The notes under the pieces were generated by a model. That model was not told where the DNA came from. It searched no databases and saw nothing but the letters and a program-made list of their open reading frames with translations. DNA of 64,000 bases, from positions 2,885,581 through 2,949,580 of the forward strand of contig NZ_CP063169.1 of the NCBI RefSeq assembly GCF_014960965.1, read 5' to 3'. Positions 28,226 through 36,680 of this stretch are shown piece after piece (position 1 is the stretch's first letter; every line of letters begins with the position of its first letter). The translations under genes were made by a program, and so were the position numbers. The DNA is from Ruania alkalisoli. GTDB taxonomy: Bacteria > Actinomycetota > Actinomycetes > Actinomycetales > Beutenbergiaceae.

Positions 28226-29554
28226 ATGAACACCACCACCCGCACCAGCCCGGTCTCCCGGCGAGGATTTCTCCTCGGCGCGAGCGCTCTTGGTACCAGC
28301 GGTCTGCTGGCCGGCTGCCTCGGTTCCGAAGGAACGCCGGAGGAAACCGGCACCGAGCAGACCGGCACCGATGAGACGTCGAGCGAGCCGTCCGGCCCGG
28401 TCACGTTGCAGAATTCGCAGTCCGATCCGGCACCGCGGGAGGCGCTGGAGGCTCTGATCGGCGACTACCCCGGCGATGCCGAGATCAACACGGTCGCCAT
28501 CGAGCAGTTCCGTGCTCAGCTGTCCACCTATCTCACTTCCGCCAATCCTCCGGATGTCCTCACCTGGTACGCCGGCTCGGTGGCCCGGGACTACGCGGCC
28601 GAAGGGCTGCTGCTGGACGTCTCGGATATGTGGGAGGGCGAGGGGGCGTGCGCGAACTTCTCCGACGCCCTGCGCGAGCTGTCCTCTGCCGAGGACGGCA
28701 GCCAGATCTTCGTGCCGACGAACTACTACTGGTGGTCGATCTTCTACAAGAAGTCCGCCTTCGAGGAGTGGGGCGTGAGCGCACCCGAGACCTGGGAGGA
28801 CTTCCTCGCCCTGTGCGAAGACCTCAAGGGCAGGGGTGTGAGCCCGCTCGCGAACGGGATTGGCTCCACCCCGTGGATGGCCTCGGGCTGGTTCGACTAC
28901 CTGAACCTGCGCATCAACGGGGCCCAGTACCACCGCGAGCTGCTCGCCGGTGAACACGCCTTCACCGACCCCGAGGTGGAGGCCGTGCTCGAGGAGTACA
29001 CGAAGCTCATTCCGTACTTCGACCCGAATATGGCCTCCTACTCCTACCAGGAGGCGGTCACGCCGATGGTGCAGAACGAATCGGCCATGTACCTGATCGG
29101 AGCGTTCGTCACCCAGTTCTTCCCGGAGGACCAACGCGACGATCTGGACTTCTTCTCGGTGCCGCCGATCAACCCCGATGTCCCCAGTGCCGAGGAGGCA
29201 CCCACCGACGGGTATTTCGCTGCCTCCGGCACGGACAACCCGGAGGGCACGAAGGAGTTGCTGGCCTACCTCGCCTCGGCGGAGTCGCAGCAGACGTTCA
29301 TCGAGATCTCCGGCTCCTCGAACCTGCCCACGCATCCGGATGTGGACACCTCCAGCTTCTCCCCGCTGGTGCAGAAGGGCATCGAGCTGCTGAACAGCAC
29401 CGAGGAGATCACCCAGTTCTTCAACCGGGACTCCTCCGATGCACTGCAGGCGACGGCGGATGACGCGTTGACCAGGTTTCTCGCCGATCCCTCCGATATC
29501 CCGGGCATCCTGGAGGGCTGGCAGGCTGCCGCTGAGCGGGTCTGGGACCAGTGA
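28226..29554 (+). CDS. Sugar ABC transporter substrate-binding lipoprotein
   Basis: 442 residues. A Tat-type signal (SRRGFLLGASALGTSGLLAG) ends in lipobox Cys31, so the protein is exported folded and lipid-anchored. An acidic Thr/Glu-rich linker is followed by a family-1 binding-protein fold (PPDVLTWYAGSVARDYAAEGLLLDVSDMW, FVPTNYYWWSIFYKKSAFEEWGVSAPETWEDFLALCEDLK, TPWMASGWFDYLNLRINGA). AGGAGG lies seven bases before the ATG. It probably binds alpha-galactosides, judged from the GH36 gene downstream. The stop overlaps the permease start (GTGA). Confidence 0.92.
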   Translation: MNTTTRTSPVSRRGFLLGASALGTSGLLAGCLGSEGTPEETGTEQTGTDETSSEPSGPVTLQNSQSDPAPREALEALIGDYPGDAEINTVAIEQFRAQLSTYLTSANPPDVLTWYAGSVARDYAAEGLLLDVSDMWEGEGACANFSDALRELSSAEDGSQIFVPTNYYWWSIFYKKSAFEEWGVSAPETWEDFLALCEDLKGRGVSPLANGIGSTPWMASGWFDYLNLRINGAQYHRELLAGEHAFTDPEVEAVLEEYTKLIPYFDPNMASYSYQEAVTPMVQNESAMYLIGAFVTQFFPEDQRDDLDFFSVPPINPDVPSAEEAPTDGYFAASGTDNPEGTKELLAYLASAESQQTFIEISGSSNLPTHPDVDTSSFSPLVQKGIELLNSTEEITQFFNRDSSDALQATADDALTRFLADPSDIPGILEGWQAAAERVWDQ

Positions 29555-30495
29555 CGGCACCAGCCACAGCCACGTCGACCGCGCCCAGAAGTGGTGGCGC
29601 GCGCTCGACCCGCCCGCGGTGGGTGACGGCCCTGCGGCGCGTGCCTCTGATCGTCTGGGTGTTCCTGCTCGTGCCGCTCGTCGTCGAGGCGTTCTGGGTG
29701 TTCTGGCCGGCGATGAACTCGTTCTCGCTGTCCTTCACCCGGTGGAACGGTATCGGTGCGGCCGAGCCGGTGGGACTGGGCAACTACCAGGACCTGATGT
29801 CCGACCCCACCTTCCAGACGGCTCTGCGCAACAACGTCATCTGGGTGATCGGCTTCGGCGGTCTCTCGGTGGTGATCGGTCTGGCACTGGCGGTCCTGCT
29901 GAACCGGCCCGGGCGGGGTATCGGGTTGTACCGGGCCGCGATCTACCTGCCGATGGTGTTCTCGCTCGCTGTGACGGGCCTGTTCTGGCGGGTGCTGTAC
30001 TCCCCCGACGGCCTGGTGAACTTCTCGCTGGACTCACTCGGGCTCGGCGCATTGGAGCGGCAGTGGCTGGCCGACCCGGACGTAGCGCTCTACGCCGTGC
30101 TGGTGGCGGCGGTGTGGCGGCAGGTCGGCTACATCATGGTGCTCTACCTGGCCGGTCTCAAGGGTGTGGACCCATCGCTGGAGGAGGCCGCTGCGATGGA
30201 CGGCGCGAACCGCTGGCAGCGGTTCACCCGCATCGTGATGCCACAGCTGCGCAGCGTGAACGGCGTGATCTTCGCGGTCACGGTGATCGACTCGCTGCGC
30301 ACCTTCGACATCGTCTGGGCGATGACCCGCGGCGGTCCGTACAACTCCACCCACCTACTCAGCACGTACATGTTCGAGCAGGGCTTCACGTTGGTGAACC
30401 TCGGCTACGGGTCGGCGATCGCCGTGGTGATCTTCGCCCTGGCGATCGTGTTCATCATCAGCTACCTGGTGCGTTCGATCCGGCAGGAGGACTGA
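29551..30495 (+). CDS. Sugar ABC transporter permease (MalF/UgpA type)
   Basis: 314 residues with six predicted membrane helices, starting VPLIVWVFLLVPLVVEAFWVFW. The EAA coupling loop reads EEAAAMDGANRWQRFTRIVMPQL, and the usual FDIVWAMTRGGPYNSTHLLSTYMFEQGF follows it. The GTG start overlaps the binding-protein stop. It pairs with the next permease. No ATP-binding gene lies in the operon, so a shared MsiK-like ATPase elsewhere is expected (known for actinobacterial sugar ABC systems). Confidence 0.93.
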   Translation: MTAPATATSTAPRSGGARSTRPRWVTALRRVPLIVWVFLLVPLVVEAFWVFWPAMNSFSLSFTRWNGIGAAEPVGLGNYQDLMSDPTFQTALRNNVIWVIGFGGLSVVIGLALAVLLNRPGRGIGLYRAAIYLPMVFSLAVTGLFWRVLYSPDGLVNFSLDSLGLGALERQWLADPDVALYAVLVAAVWRQVGYIMVLYLAGLKGVDPSLEEAAAMDGANRWQRFTRIVMPQLRSVNGVIFAVTVIDSLRTFDIVWAMTRGGPYNSTHLLSTYMFEQGFTLVNLGYGSAIAVVIFALAIVFIISYLVRSIRQED

Positions 30496-31358
30496 TGTCT
30501 GCTCCCACACTCGCCCCCACGCGCCGGCACCGCCGTGCCATCGGCGAACGCTCACCGTGGTTCCACGTGCTGATGGTGCCGTTCACGCTGCTCTGGGTGG
30601 CCCCGATGGTGTTCGTGCTGGCCGTCTCGTTGCGTCCGTTCTCCGACATCGTCGCGCGCGGGCTCAGCGCGTTGCCGACCACGCTGAGCTGGGAGGGCTT
30701 CGAGACTGCGCTCACCACGGGCGGGATCGGCGGTGCGCTGCGCAACTCGGCGATCGTGACGGTCGTGGCCGTGGTGCTGTCGCTGTTCCTCGCCTCGCTC
30801 GCCGCGTACGCGCTGAGCCGGTTCCGGATCCCGGGCCGCACCGTGATCCTGCTGCTCATGCTGGCCGGGAACCTCCTACCACCGCAGATCTTGCTCATCC
30901 CGGTGGCGAAGATCACCGAGGCCTTGGGCATCTACGACTCGCTGTTCGCGCTCATCATCGTGCAGGTGGGCTTCGGTCTCGGGTTCTACACCTTCGTGCT
31001 GCACGGGTTCATGCGGGCCCTGCCGAACGAGGTGTTCGAGGCGGCTCGCATCGACGGTGCCGGGCCGGTTCGCATCTACGCGCTCATCGTGCTGCCGCTG
31101 GCTCGGCCTTCGCTCGCGGCACTCACGGCGTTGGCGACGACCTGGATCTTCAACGACCTGATCTGGGCGATGACCGTGTTGCGCACCGAGGACAATTTCC
31201 CGATCACCGCGGCGCTGCTGAACCTGCAGGGCGGGTTCGTGAGCCAGTGGAACGTGGTGGCCGCCGGTGCGGTGATCGCCGCGATCCCCACCGCCGTGGT
31301 GTTCTTCATCTTCCAGAAGCAGTTCGTCTCCGGGCTGCTGGTAGGAGCGAACAAATGA
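30495..31358 (+). CDS. Sugar ABC transporter permease (MalG type)
   Basis: 287 residues, six helices, EAA loop FEAARIDGAGPVRIYALIVLPLARPSL and the C-terminal PTAVVFFIFQKQFVSGLLVGANK shared by the family. The ATG overlaps the upstream stop by one base (TGATG), and its own stop overlaps the alpha-galactosidase ATG. A diverged copy of its last 23 codons reappears at 34053-34124. Confidence 0.93.
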   Translation: MSAPTLAPTRRHRRAIGERSPWFHVLMVPFTLLWVAPMVFVLAVSLRPFSDIVARGLSALPTTLSWEGFETALTTGGIGGALRNSAIVTVVAVVLSLFLASLAAYALSRFRIPGRTVILLLMLAGNLLPPQILLIPVAKITEALGIYDSLFALIIVQVGFGLGFYTFVLHGFMRALPNEVFEAARIDGAGPVRIYALIVLPLARPSLAALTALATTWIFNDLIWAMTVLRTEDNFPITAALLNLQGGFVSQWNVVAAGAVIAAIPTAVVFFIFQKQFVSGLLVGANK

Positions 31359-33445
31359 GCAGTCCTGATCTCCGACTGCCGACGGCGTCCGGCGCGCTGG
31401 TCTTCGACGTCACCGAGGCCGGGCTCATGCTGGCGCGGTGGGGACCGGACACGGGACCATCCGCCCACTCGCCTTGGTCCCCACCCGAGCACCTGCCGTT
31501 CCTCACCGCCGCCGACGCGACGCCGTCGGTGCTGACTGCGGCCGGGACCAGGCACGTGCATCGGGGCGAGCTGATTGTGCACCGTGGCGATGGGCACTCC
31601 GGGGTGCGCCTGGTGCCGGACGGTGCCCCCAAACTGACCGATGACGGCACGCGCACGCGACTGTCCGCCGTCTGGCAGGGAGAGGACCTGCAGGTCACGA
31701 TGCACGTGGAAGCCAATACCCAGCACGACGCGGTGGCGCAATGGGCCGAGATCGACAGCACGGGTGCGGATCCGGTGTGGTTGATCCGGGCGTTCGGAGG
31801 TGCCTGGGACCTGCCGGTGGGCCCAGGCGCTCGCGTCGGGGCTCTGGTCGGAGCATGGAGCCGGGAGCTGACGCCGGTGACCGTGGACCTACCGGCGGGC
31901 ACCTTCGCGATCGGCAGCCGGCAAGGTGTCACCGGGCACACCTACGCGCCGGTGGTGACCGTGCAGCCACGTGAGGGTGCCGGTGCCTACGCTGTGGCAC
32001 TGGCGTGGAGCGGGTCGTGGTCGATGACCGTCGACGCTGTACCGTTCACGGACCAGGTGCGGGTGGGAGCCGGCACCGACGACGAGACCGGGGTGATCCT
32101 GCTCGAACCTGGCGCCACATTCACCACACCCCGCACCTATGCGATCTGGGCAGACGATGCGGCGGACCTGCCCATCGCGTGGCACCGATTTCAACGGACT
32201 GAACTACGCCGGGCCGGACCTGCAGGCGCGGAGCTCCCGCATCATCCGGTGGTCTACAACTCCTGGTACGCCACCGAGCTCGACGTTCGGGCAGACCACC
32301 AGCTCGCTCTCGCCGAGCGTGCTGCCGCGCTCGGTGCCGAAGTGTTCGTGATCGACGACGGGTGGTTCCGGGGGCGGACCTCGGACTCCGCAGGCCTGGG
32401 TGACTGGCACGTGGACCGGACCAAGTTCCCGGACGGGTTCACCCCGCTGATCGACGGCGTACGCAGCCACGGCCTGCGCTTTGGGATCTGGGTCGAGCCG
32501 GAGTGCGTGAATCCTGACAGCGATCTGTACCGGACACATCCGGACTGGGTGTACCGGGCCGGCGACCGGGTATTGGTGACCTCTCGGAACCAGTACGTGC
32601 TCGATCTGGGGAGGCCCGAGGTGGAGCAGTTCGTCGCGACGATGTTGCGGCGCCTGCTGAGCACCCATGCGATCAGTTACCTCAAGTGGGACATGAACCG
32701 GCCGGTCAGCGACGGGGGCCGGCCAGGTGACCCGCACGGGCGGGAGTGGTCGATCCAACACACCCGCGCCTACTACCGGCTGCTGGACCTGGTGCGCGCG
32801 GAGTTTCCGCACGTTACCTTCGAGGCCTGCGCCTCCGGTGGAGGTCGCACCGACCTGGAGGTGCTGCGCCGCAGTGATGTGGTGTGGGCCAGCGACGAGA
32901 CCGGGCCGCGGGACCGGTTGGCGATCCAGCATGGCTTCCTCTCCGCCTACGCCGCGAGCTGGATGAGTGCGTGGGTGACCGATGAGCCGGACCGGCTCGA
33001 TACCGCCGGTGAACCAGTCAGCCTGCCGTTCCGGTTCCTGGTGGCCATGTGCGGGGTGCTGGGCGTGGGCGGGGATCTGCTCGCGTGGCCGGAGCAGGAC
33101 CGGAAGCTGGCGGCCTCGCTGGTGGTGACCTACCGGCAGATCCGGGAGGTGGTGCTCACCGGTGAGGCGCACCGGCACGGCGACCCAGCGGATCCGCAGT
33201 ACGCCGTCGAGTACCGGACCTCCGAGCGGCGGGCGGTGATGGTCTTCACGCGTGGCGGACACCGGGCGCCGGTGCGCCTGACCGGCATCTCAGCTGGGGC
33301 TCAGCTGCAGACGCTCGGCCCGGACGGCGCACTTCACGACGCTGCAACGGTCACACCAGAGCAGGCGACCGATGGCCTGTGGGCGGCGCATCGAGCAGCG
33401 GGCGATGCAGACCTGCTAGTGGTTCAGGCCCCGCGCTCCAGCTGA
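31355..33445 (+). CDS. Alpha-galactosidase, GH36
   Basis: 696-residue cytoplasmic enzyme that hydrolyses terminal alpha-galactose from melibiose/raffinose-type sugars. An N-terminal beta-supersandwich (to about 300) precedes the TIM barrel: HHPVVYNSWYATELDV, FVIDDGWFRGR, GIWVEPECVNPDSDLY, nucleophile D446 in YLKWDMNRP, FEACASGGGRTDLEVLRR and the likely acid/base D514 in VWASDETGPRDRL. The 68-residue spacing of the two acids fits GH36. The ATG overlaps the permease stop (ATGA). It is last in the operon; its 3' end overlaps a minus-strand antitoxin remnant by 22 bp. Confidence 0.95.
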   Translation: MSSPDLRLPTASGALVFDVTEAGLMLARWGPDTGPSAHSPWSPPEHLPFLTAADATPSVLTAAGTRHVHRGELIVHRGDGHSGVRLVPDGAPKLTDDGTRTRLSAVWQGEDLQVTMHVEANTQHDAVAQWAEIDSTGADPVWLIRAFGGAWDLPVGPGARVGALVGAWSRELTPVTVDLPAGTFAIGSRQGVTGHTYAPVVTVQPREGAGAYAVALAWSGSWSMTVDAVPFTDQVRVGAGTDDETGVILLEPGATFTTPRTYAIWADDAADLPIAWHRFQRTELRRAGPAGAELPHHPVVYNSWYATELDVRADHQLALAERAAALGAEVFVIDDGWFRGRTSDSAGLGDWHVDRTKFPDGFTPLIDGVRSHGLRFGIWVEPECVNPDSDLYRTHPDWVYRAGDRVLVTSRNQYVLDLGRPEVEQFVATMLRRLLSTHAISYLKWDMNRPVSDGGRPGDPHGREWSIQHTRAYYRLLDLVRAEFPHVTFEACASGGGRTDLEVLRRSDVVWASDETGPRDRLAIQHGFLSAYAASWMSAWVTDEPDRLDTAGEPVSLPFRFLVAMCGVLGVGGDLLAWPEQDRKLAASLVVTYRQIREVVLTGEAHRHGDPADPQYAVEYRTSERRAVMVFTRGGHRAPVRLTGISAGAQLQTLGPDGALHDAATVTPEQATDGLWAAHRAAGDADLLVVQAPRSS

Positions 33446-33618
33446 TCTCCGGTGTCTCGCTCCACCAGCCGTCCGGTGACGAACTTGTGCACCACGCTGG
33501 AGATCAACGTCTGATAGGGAATCCCTTCCTGGAGCGCACGGGTCTGGATGTCACTCAGTTCCGCAGACGACAAGCGGAGGTTCACCCGCCGGTCCTTGGT
33601 CCCCGTGGCACGCGCCAC
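33424..33618 (-). pseudogene. Antitoxin remnant of a BrnT-like toxin-antitoxin pair
   Basis: The frame encodes 64 residues from a GTG, with the RHH/CopG-like core DRRVNLRLSSAELSDIQTRALQEGIPYQTLISSVVHKFVTGRL. The reading frame continues upstream (AEELDRLREVARATG) to a TGA at 33654, so the normal N-terminal 35-40 residues of such antitoxins appear deleted. The protein could still fold as a DNA-binding domain, but its toxin is broken. Confidence 0.6.
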
Positions 33619-33652
33619 TTCCCGAAGCCGGTCCAGTTCCTCCGCCTGGGCT

Positions 33653-33814
33653 CAAGTAGTCCCGAGTGGCCTTCCTGCTCGGGATCACCGTCTCCAGGAA
33701 GAGATGGTCGTCATCTTCCACGTAGGGAACCAGGTACGCGTATCCGTCGCACGCCACCACCATGATGCGTTGGTTCGGATAGCGATCATCGGGCCAATGT
33801 GTGCCTTCTGTCAT
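33653..33814 (-). pseudogene. Toxin fragment (BrnT-like), C-terminal part
   Basis: The segment encodes YPNQRIMVVACDGYAYLVPY and, further on, FLETVIPSRKATRDYL, which matches the C-terminal half of toxins paired with IPYQTLISS-type antitoxins. The first 40 or so residues are missing: just upstream the sequence switches to a pxpC-like tail. At the other end the frame runs on out of phase through the antitoxin, so a deletion has removed the toxin stop and the antitoxin start together. Confidence 0.65.
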
Positions 33815-33827
33815 CACCACCCGCGAT

Positions 33828-34062
33828 GGCGGAACCTGACCTGCTTCCCGGGGAGTACGTCGAGCAGGAACGGGTGTGCGGGCCGGATGATCGGCGTCCG
33901 CGGTCGGCATCGCATCCGTGGCCGCGCCCACGGCGAGTACGTCCAGGCCTTCGCTGGCAGTGGGCCGAGACCCGAGAGCACATCGTGACTGGCCGCTCTG
34001 AGCATGCGCGGCACATCCAGCCCGCCCCGCACGGCGAGGTAGCTACGCAGCCCCCACGGCGG
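33828..34062 (-). pseudogene. Scrambled copy of pxpC
   Basis: Minus-strand translation gives [19 protein letters not shown] then [15 protein letters not shown], nearly identical to intact PxpC at 36748-37596. It then needs a frame change ([20 protein letters not shown]), returns at PFLLDVLPG, and jumps straight to [10 protein letters not shown]-stop, skipping about 95 residues present in the intact gene. So it has two frameshifts and one internal deletion at a CCCGG microhomology. Divergence from the intact copy argues for an older paralogue or imported copy, not a recent duplication. Confidence 0.8.
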
Positions 34063-34124
34063 TGGTGTACTTCATCTTCCAGAAGCAGCTCGCCTCCGGG
34101 CTGCTGGTCGGAGCCAGCAAGTGA
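34053..34124 (+). pseudogene. 3' fragment of a sugar ABC permease
   Basis: [18 protein letters not shown] followed by VGASK-stop corresponds to the last 23 codons of the MalG-type permease ending at 31358, with four substitutions. It overlaps the antisense pxpC fragment at 34053-34062, where CCCCACGGCGG can belong to either, which marks the junction of an illegitimate recombination. Confidence 0.75.
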
Positions 34125-34154
34125 GGGTCGCGACGGCACCCCGCCTGGGCAGAT

Positions 34155-34589
34155 TCAAGGAACAACGATGTAGTACTCAAGGTCGCTCGGACATCCAGCC
34201 GGGATCGACGTGGAACCGCTCAAGCTCGCCACCTGTCCGCCCGCCAGTTCGATCTCGTCACCAATCGCATGCATCGAGCCGTCGGCGAGTAGAACACGCT
34301 CGCCGTCAGCATCCCACTCGGTCCCGTCGGGATATACAGGCACGAGTGTCTCGGAGTCTGTCTGGTAGACGACGCACCCGCCCTGCAATTGGAGGGCCCC
34401 TCGTGTGAGCGCGCCGAAGCCCTCTGAATTCGCTCCCGTATCGTAAATTGCGATCGGGGACATAGAAATATCAGTCGCGGTAGGCGAGCACCCCCCTGCG
34501 AACACAATCATCACCGCAATCCCAAGAGCTGCTCCGGCCATCCTCAGGGGCCAGCGCCGCGACTGGGACTGCCGCACTTGACCATTCAT
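34155..34589 (-). CDS. Small lipoprotein coupled to the secreted protease
   Basis: 144 residues. A basic N-terminus, the hydrophobic stretch MAGAALGIAVMIVFAGG and lipobox Cys34 predict a lipoprotein. The mature part (about 110 residues) is beta-rich with two cysteines (LQGGCVVYQTDSETLVPVYPD and PAGCPSDLEYYIVVP) that could form a disulfide. The ATG overlaps the protease stop by 4 bp. I recognise no family; a surface inhibitor, receptor or chaperone for the protease is conjecture. The base composition is lower in GC than in the flanks, with codons such as ATA, AAT and AGT, suggesting transfer. Confidence 0.7.
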   Translation of the reverse strand: MNGQVRQSQSRRWPLRMAGAALGIAVMIVFAGGCSPTATDISMSPIAIYDTGANSEGFGALTRGALQLQGGCVVYQTDSETLVPVYPDGTEWDADGERVLLADGSMHAIGDEIELAGGQVASLSGSTSIPAGCPSDLEYYIVVP

Positions 34590-35945
34590 GGCGCCATCAA
34601 GAGTGACGCACCAGAAATCGCATTGAGGTAGTCGGGCGCCATCCAGAACATGTAGTTGCACCCTGAGGCCGTGGTACCACTCGAACTCTGGCCCTTATAC
34701 CAGCCATACGCAGACCCTCCTGAGAAGACCGGCCCGCCGCTATCGCCTGGGTAGCACTCAAGGGAGGGACCTTGCGCTAGGACGAACATGGGGTTGCAAG
34801 ACGTACCTCCGCATGCGCCGGAGTAGGTGGGGGTGTAGGACACTGTGGTGACGGTACCGCAGGAGTATCCCGTAGTCTTACCTCGATGACAGATGTAGTC
34901 ACCTGCCTGGTTGACGCGCAGAGTCCGGCTCGTCACCTGCTGGGTCGAAGACGTGGACGAGCCGTGAAACGCCCAGCCGGGCGTCAGAGCTGTCGTGTGC
35001 CACTGAATGTCAGCAGTTTTTGTGAGTGCGCCGGACTGATACGTCGTGGATAGCCAGGTCGTCGAACTGAAGGTCCGATAACTCTGACTATTGCCACAGT
35101 GCGCTGATGTGGTCATTCCACGCTGTCCGTACACGACGATGTTGAAGCCTGCGGTACACGTGGACATTCTAAATCCACCACGGTACCCGTCAGCGCCCGG
35201 CGCAGCATGGTATTCGACCCGGACGCGAACCTCAACATCACCAACTTCTTCGACAACGAGCGATTGCGATACGTAGGTCGTGCGCTCACCCGACTCGTCA
35301 GGGGGCCACTGCGCTAACGAAGAACTCGTCGGCTGCGAGATCGTACCCAACCCCTTGAACCTCGCCGTGTACCGACGACTCAATGGCAGGGCGGTGTTCC
35401 ATGAGCAACTCTTCGATCTGCGCCTCGGTGAGGGTTCGACTCGTGTCGATTCGAACAGGAGCAGCGTCGGCAAGGCCGGATCCTGCGATCAAATCCTCCA
35501 CTGGTTGCAATTCACGATCCCCCACCAGGTAGACCGTCACGCCGAACTCGGGCTCGTGCGTAGTCAGAACTCCGAGGTAGGTCGAGGGCGCTGCTGCAGC
35601 GATCTCTTCCAAGGCAGCGTCGGAAGCGCGCTGGAACGAGAGTCGATCGTGTGCTTCCTGGAGCGAAACCCCGTAGTCCCGCGCATAGTGTTCAGCATCA
35701 GCAAGAACGGCTTCCTCAGGAGTAATCTCGGGCCCCGCATCGAACTGATCTGCGCCGGTCGTTGATACGCCACCCTCACCGTCTTCCGCCCATGAAGGGG
35801 CAATGAAAATGCTGTTGACCAGCAGTATGCCAACCCCCACCCAAGCGAGTCGCCGTACCTGATGGTCTACCCCCGCAACACTCGAGTGATTGGGCGAGCG
35901 ACTTCTACCGTTTCTCGCCTCTGGACATCTCGCAGATCTCCGCAT
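34586..35945 (-). pseudogene. Secreted chymotrypsin-like (streptogrisin-type) serine protease, frameshifted
   Basis: The upstream frame gives a signal helix (LAWVGVGILLVNSIFIAPSWA) and a propeptide with a coiled EEAVLADAEHYARDYGVSLQEAHDRLSFQ and TYLGVLTTHEPEFGVTVYLVGD. It stops at 35298 after FFVSAVAP. Removing one base from the G5 run at 35301-35305 (C5 on the coding strand) restores APDESGERTTYVSQSLVVEE and the catalytic domain: His in MTTSAHCGNS, Asp in KTADIQWHTT, Ser in CYPGDSGGPVFSG, plus paired cysteines. With correction it is about 452 residues, normal for a prepro-protease. The start at 35945 has AGAGGAAG upstream. It may be a real mutation, phase variation or a sequencing error. Confidence 0.75.
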
Positions 35946-36099
35946 CGAACTTCCTCTCTGAAGTCGGGGCACACTCCATGTGCCCGCGCAGTTACTACTA
36001 CATGTCCGGACCAACGGCACCGATTACACCTGTCTCACGATGTGATACACATGGAGGGCAGACTCGGGAGCGGATCCCTCACAGCATCCGGGTCAACAG

Positions 36100-36118
36100 C
36101 ACGGCTGCGTCAGCCGTG
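36100..36118. terminator. Hairpin after phd-relE
   Basis: A perfect 8-bp stem CACGGCTG/CAGCCGTG with a 3-nt loop lies 24 bp beyond the relE stop on the minus strand. It has no T tract. The remaining sequence 35946-36099 is the upstream region of the protease gene, with no recognisable gene. Confidence 0.5.
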
Positions 36119-36141
36119 ACTTACACGTCTGCCCACCACGC

Positions 36142-36408
36142 TCACCCGGGCCGGTACACGTCAGCTCGATGCGCCACACGGATGACAAGCAACTCCGATG
36201 TCGCATCGTCGAGCGAGAAAATGACGCGGTAGTCGCCGCGACGAGCGGACCGGTACCCCTCCAGCTCACCGGCGAGCGGCTTGCTCATCCGTTCCGGGTT
36301 CGTCGGCAACGTGACCGTGATGAACTCCACGACGGCGCCGACAATCCTGGGCGGCAACCGGTCGAGCCCACGCACCGCACTGGGCGCGAACTGGACCTCC
36401 CAGGTCAT
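36142..36408 (-). CDS. RelE/ParE-family toxin
   Basis: 88 residues: WEVQFAPSAVRGLDRLPPRIVGAVVEFI, then the core KPLAGELEGYRSARRGDYRVIFSLDD and VIRVAHRADVYRPG with the conserved basic/Tyr residues of ribosome-dependent mRNA endonucleases. Its ATG overlaps the antitoxin stop by 4 bp (antitoxin first, normal order). It appears intact. Confidence 0.9.
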   Translation of the reverse strand: MTWEVQFAPSAVRGLDRLPPRIVGAVVEFITVTLPTNPERMSKPLAGELEGYRSARRGDYRVIFSLDDATSELLVIRVAHRADVYRPG

Positions 36409-36680
36409 CGGGGCGGCAGACCGTACCGCGTCCGGACGTCGTCGGCGCTCATCGTCGACGACTCCTCGACCGACCGCCGTGCTTCGGCGATGTCCTCCCG
36501 GATGCCGGGCTGGGAGAGCCAGAAGATCGTCTCGCGGAGCGAGTCGAGATCGTCCTGGCTGATGAGCACGGCAGAACCGCGCCCGTGCCGCGTGATGCGG
36601 ACGATCTCGTGCTCCGTCTCGACCTCGTCGAGGTAGCCCGAGAGCTTGTCCTTCGCGTCGCTCAACGTCACCGTCTTCAT
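36405..36680 (-). CDS. Phd/YefM-family antitoxin
   Basis: 91 residues. The N-terminal DNA-binding fold TVTLSDAKDKLSGYLDEVETEHEIVRITRHGRGSAVLISQDDLDSL is typical. The C-terminal disordered tail (DIAEARRSVEESSTMSADDVRTRYG) is the toxin-neutralising arm. Palindromes directly upstream (36711-36745) probably serve autorepression. Confidence 0.9.
   Translation of the reverse strand: MKTVTLSDAKDKLSGYLDEVETEHEIVRITRHGRGSAVLISQDDLDSLRETIFWLSQPGIREDIAEARRSVEESSTMSADDVRTRYGLPPR

Noticed and set aside
33424-33814. Functional toxin-antitoxin operon
   Set aside because: Toxin lacks its N-terminal half, antitoxin its N-terminus, and their junction has lost both the toxin stop and the antitoxin start.
35301-35305. 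Programmed ribosomal frameshift in the protease gene
   Set aside because: A bare run of five C on the coding strand is not a good slippery site and no downstream pseudoknot or family precedent is evident; mutation or sequencing error is simpler.
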